This document shows, one piece after another, positions 20,659 through 20,663 of a stretch of 20,663 nt of DNA (the first letter of the stretch is position 1; each line of letters starts with the position of its first letter). The stretch comes from VGRW01 sp041498295 (GTDB taxonomy: Bacteria; Myxococcota_A; UBA9160; SZUA-336), in NCBI GenBank assembly GCA_041498295.1, contig JBGQIB010000077.1:1-20663 (forward strand), given 5' to 3'. A model generated the notes under the pieces. That model saw nothing but the letters and a program-made list of their open reading frames with translations. It searched no databases and was not told the DNA's origin. Made by a program: the position numbers and the translations under genes.

Positions 20659-20663
20659 GCACG

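Overview
This is a GC-rich window (roughly two-thirds G+C by eye) from a Gram-negative bacterium. The envelope is diderm: there is an outer-membrane porin, lipoproteins and secreted proteins. GTG and TTG starts are common, genes are packed tightly, and several start codons sit 6-8 nt behind a -10-like hexamer, which suggests leaderless mRNAs. This style fits lineages once grouped as Deltaproteobacteria (Myxococcota, Desulfobacterota, Binatota-like). The sequence alone does not fix the taxon. I see no insertion sequence, integrase, CRISPR array or phage gene, and no gene-free stretch longer than about 165 bp.

Layout. (1) 2-1674: the 3' three-quarters of enolase, overlapped by a small exported protein of unknown function. 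(2) 1730-3353: a response regulator fused to an XRE-type HTH domain, convergent with a two-gene minus-strand unit. That unit encodes a 77-aa orphan and a membrane-anchored degenerate histidine kinase lacking the phospho-acceptor His. (3) 3463-10062: five tightly spaced plus-strand genes: a family-5 substrate-binding lipoprotein, two permeases of the YejB/YejE type, a DapA/NanA-family Schiff-base aldolase, and a PfkB sugar kinase fused to a KdsD-like SIS isomerase. I read this as an uptake-plus-catabolism operon for an unknown, probably sugar-derived, substrate. No transporter ATPase lies in the window. (4) 10202-12544 (minus): an Hsp70/DnaK relative with an inserted K/A/P-rich and helical segment between the nucleotide-binding and substrate-binding domains, and no C-terminal lid. 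(5) 12636-12711: tRNA-Ala(CGC) with encoded CCA. The end of a minus-strand SGNH-hydrolase reading frame runs antisense into it. (6) 13867-15711: a secreted two-domain LamG-type protein, sharing a CTAG double stop with a minus-strand ABM-family monooxygenase-like gene (15708-15989). (7) 16152-19206: a MobA-like nucleotidyltransferase, YgfZ, a minus-strand lipoprotein and a TIGR04282/DUF2064 GT-A protein. The last two diverge from a 21-bp gap holding overlapping -10 boxes. (8) 19315-20658: a BBP2/OmpL-like porin behind a near-consensus sigma-54 promoter and a 5'-leader hairpin.

The most interesting items are the five-gene uptake/aldolase/kinase-isomerase operon, the lidless Hsp70 with a relocated helical insert, the pseudo-kinase beside an RR-XRE regulator, the symmetric leaderless divergent promoter at 18529-18549, and the sigma-54 promoter of the porin.
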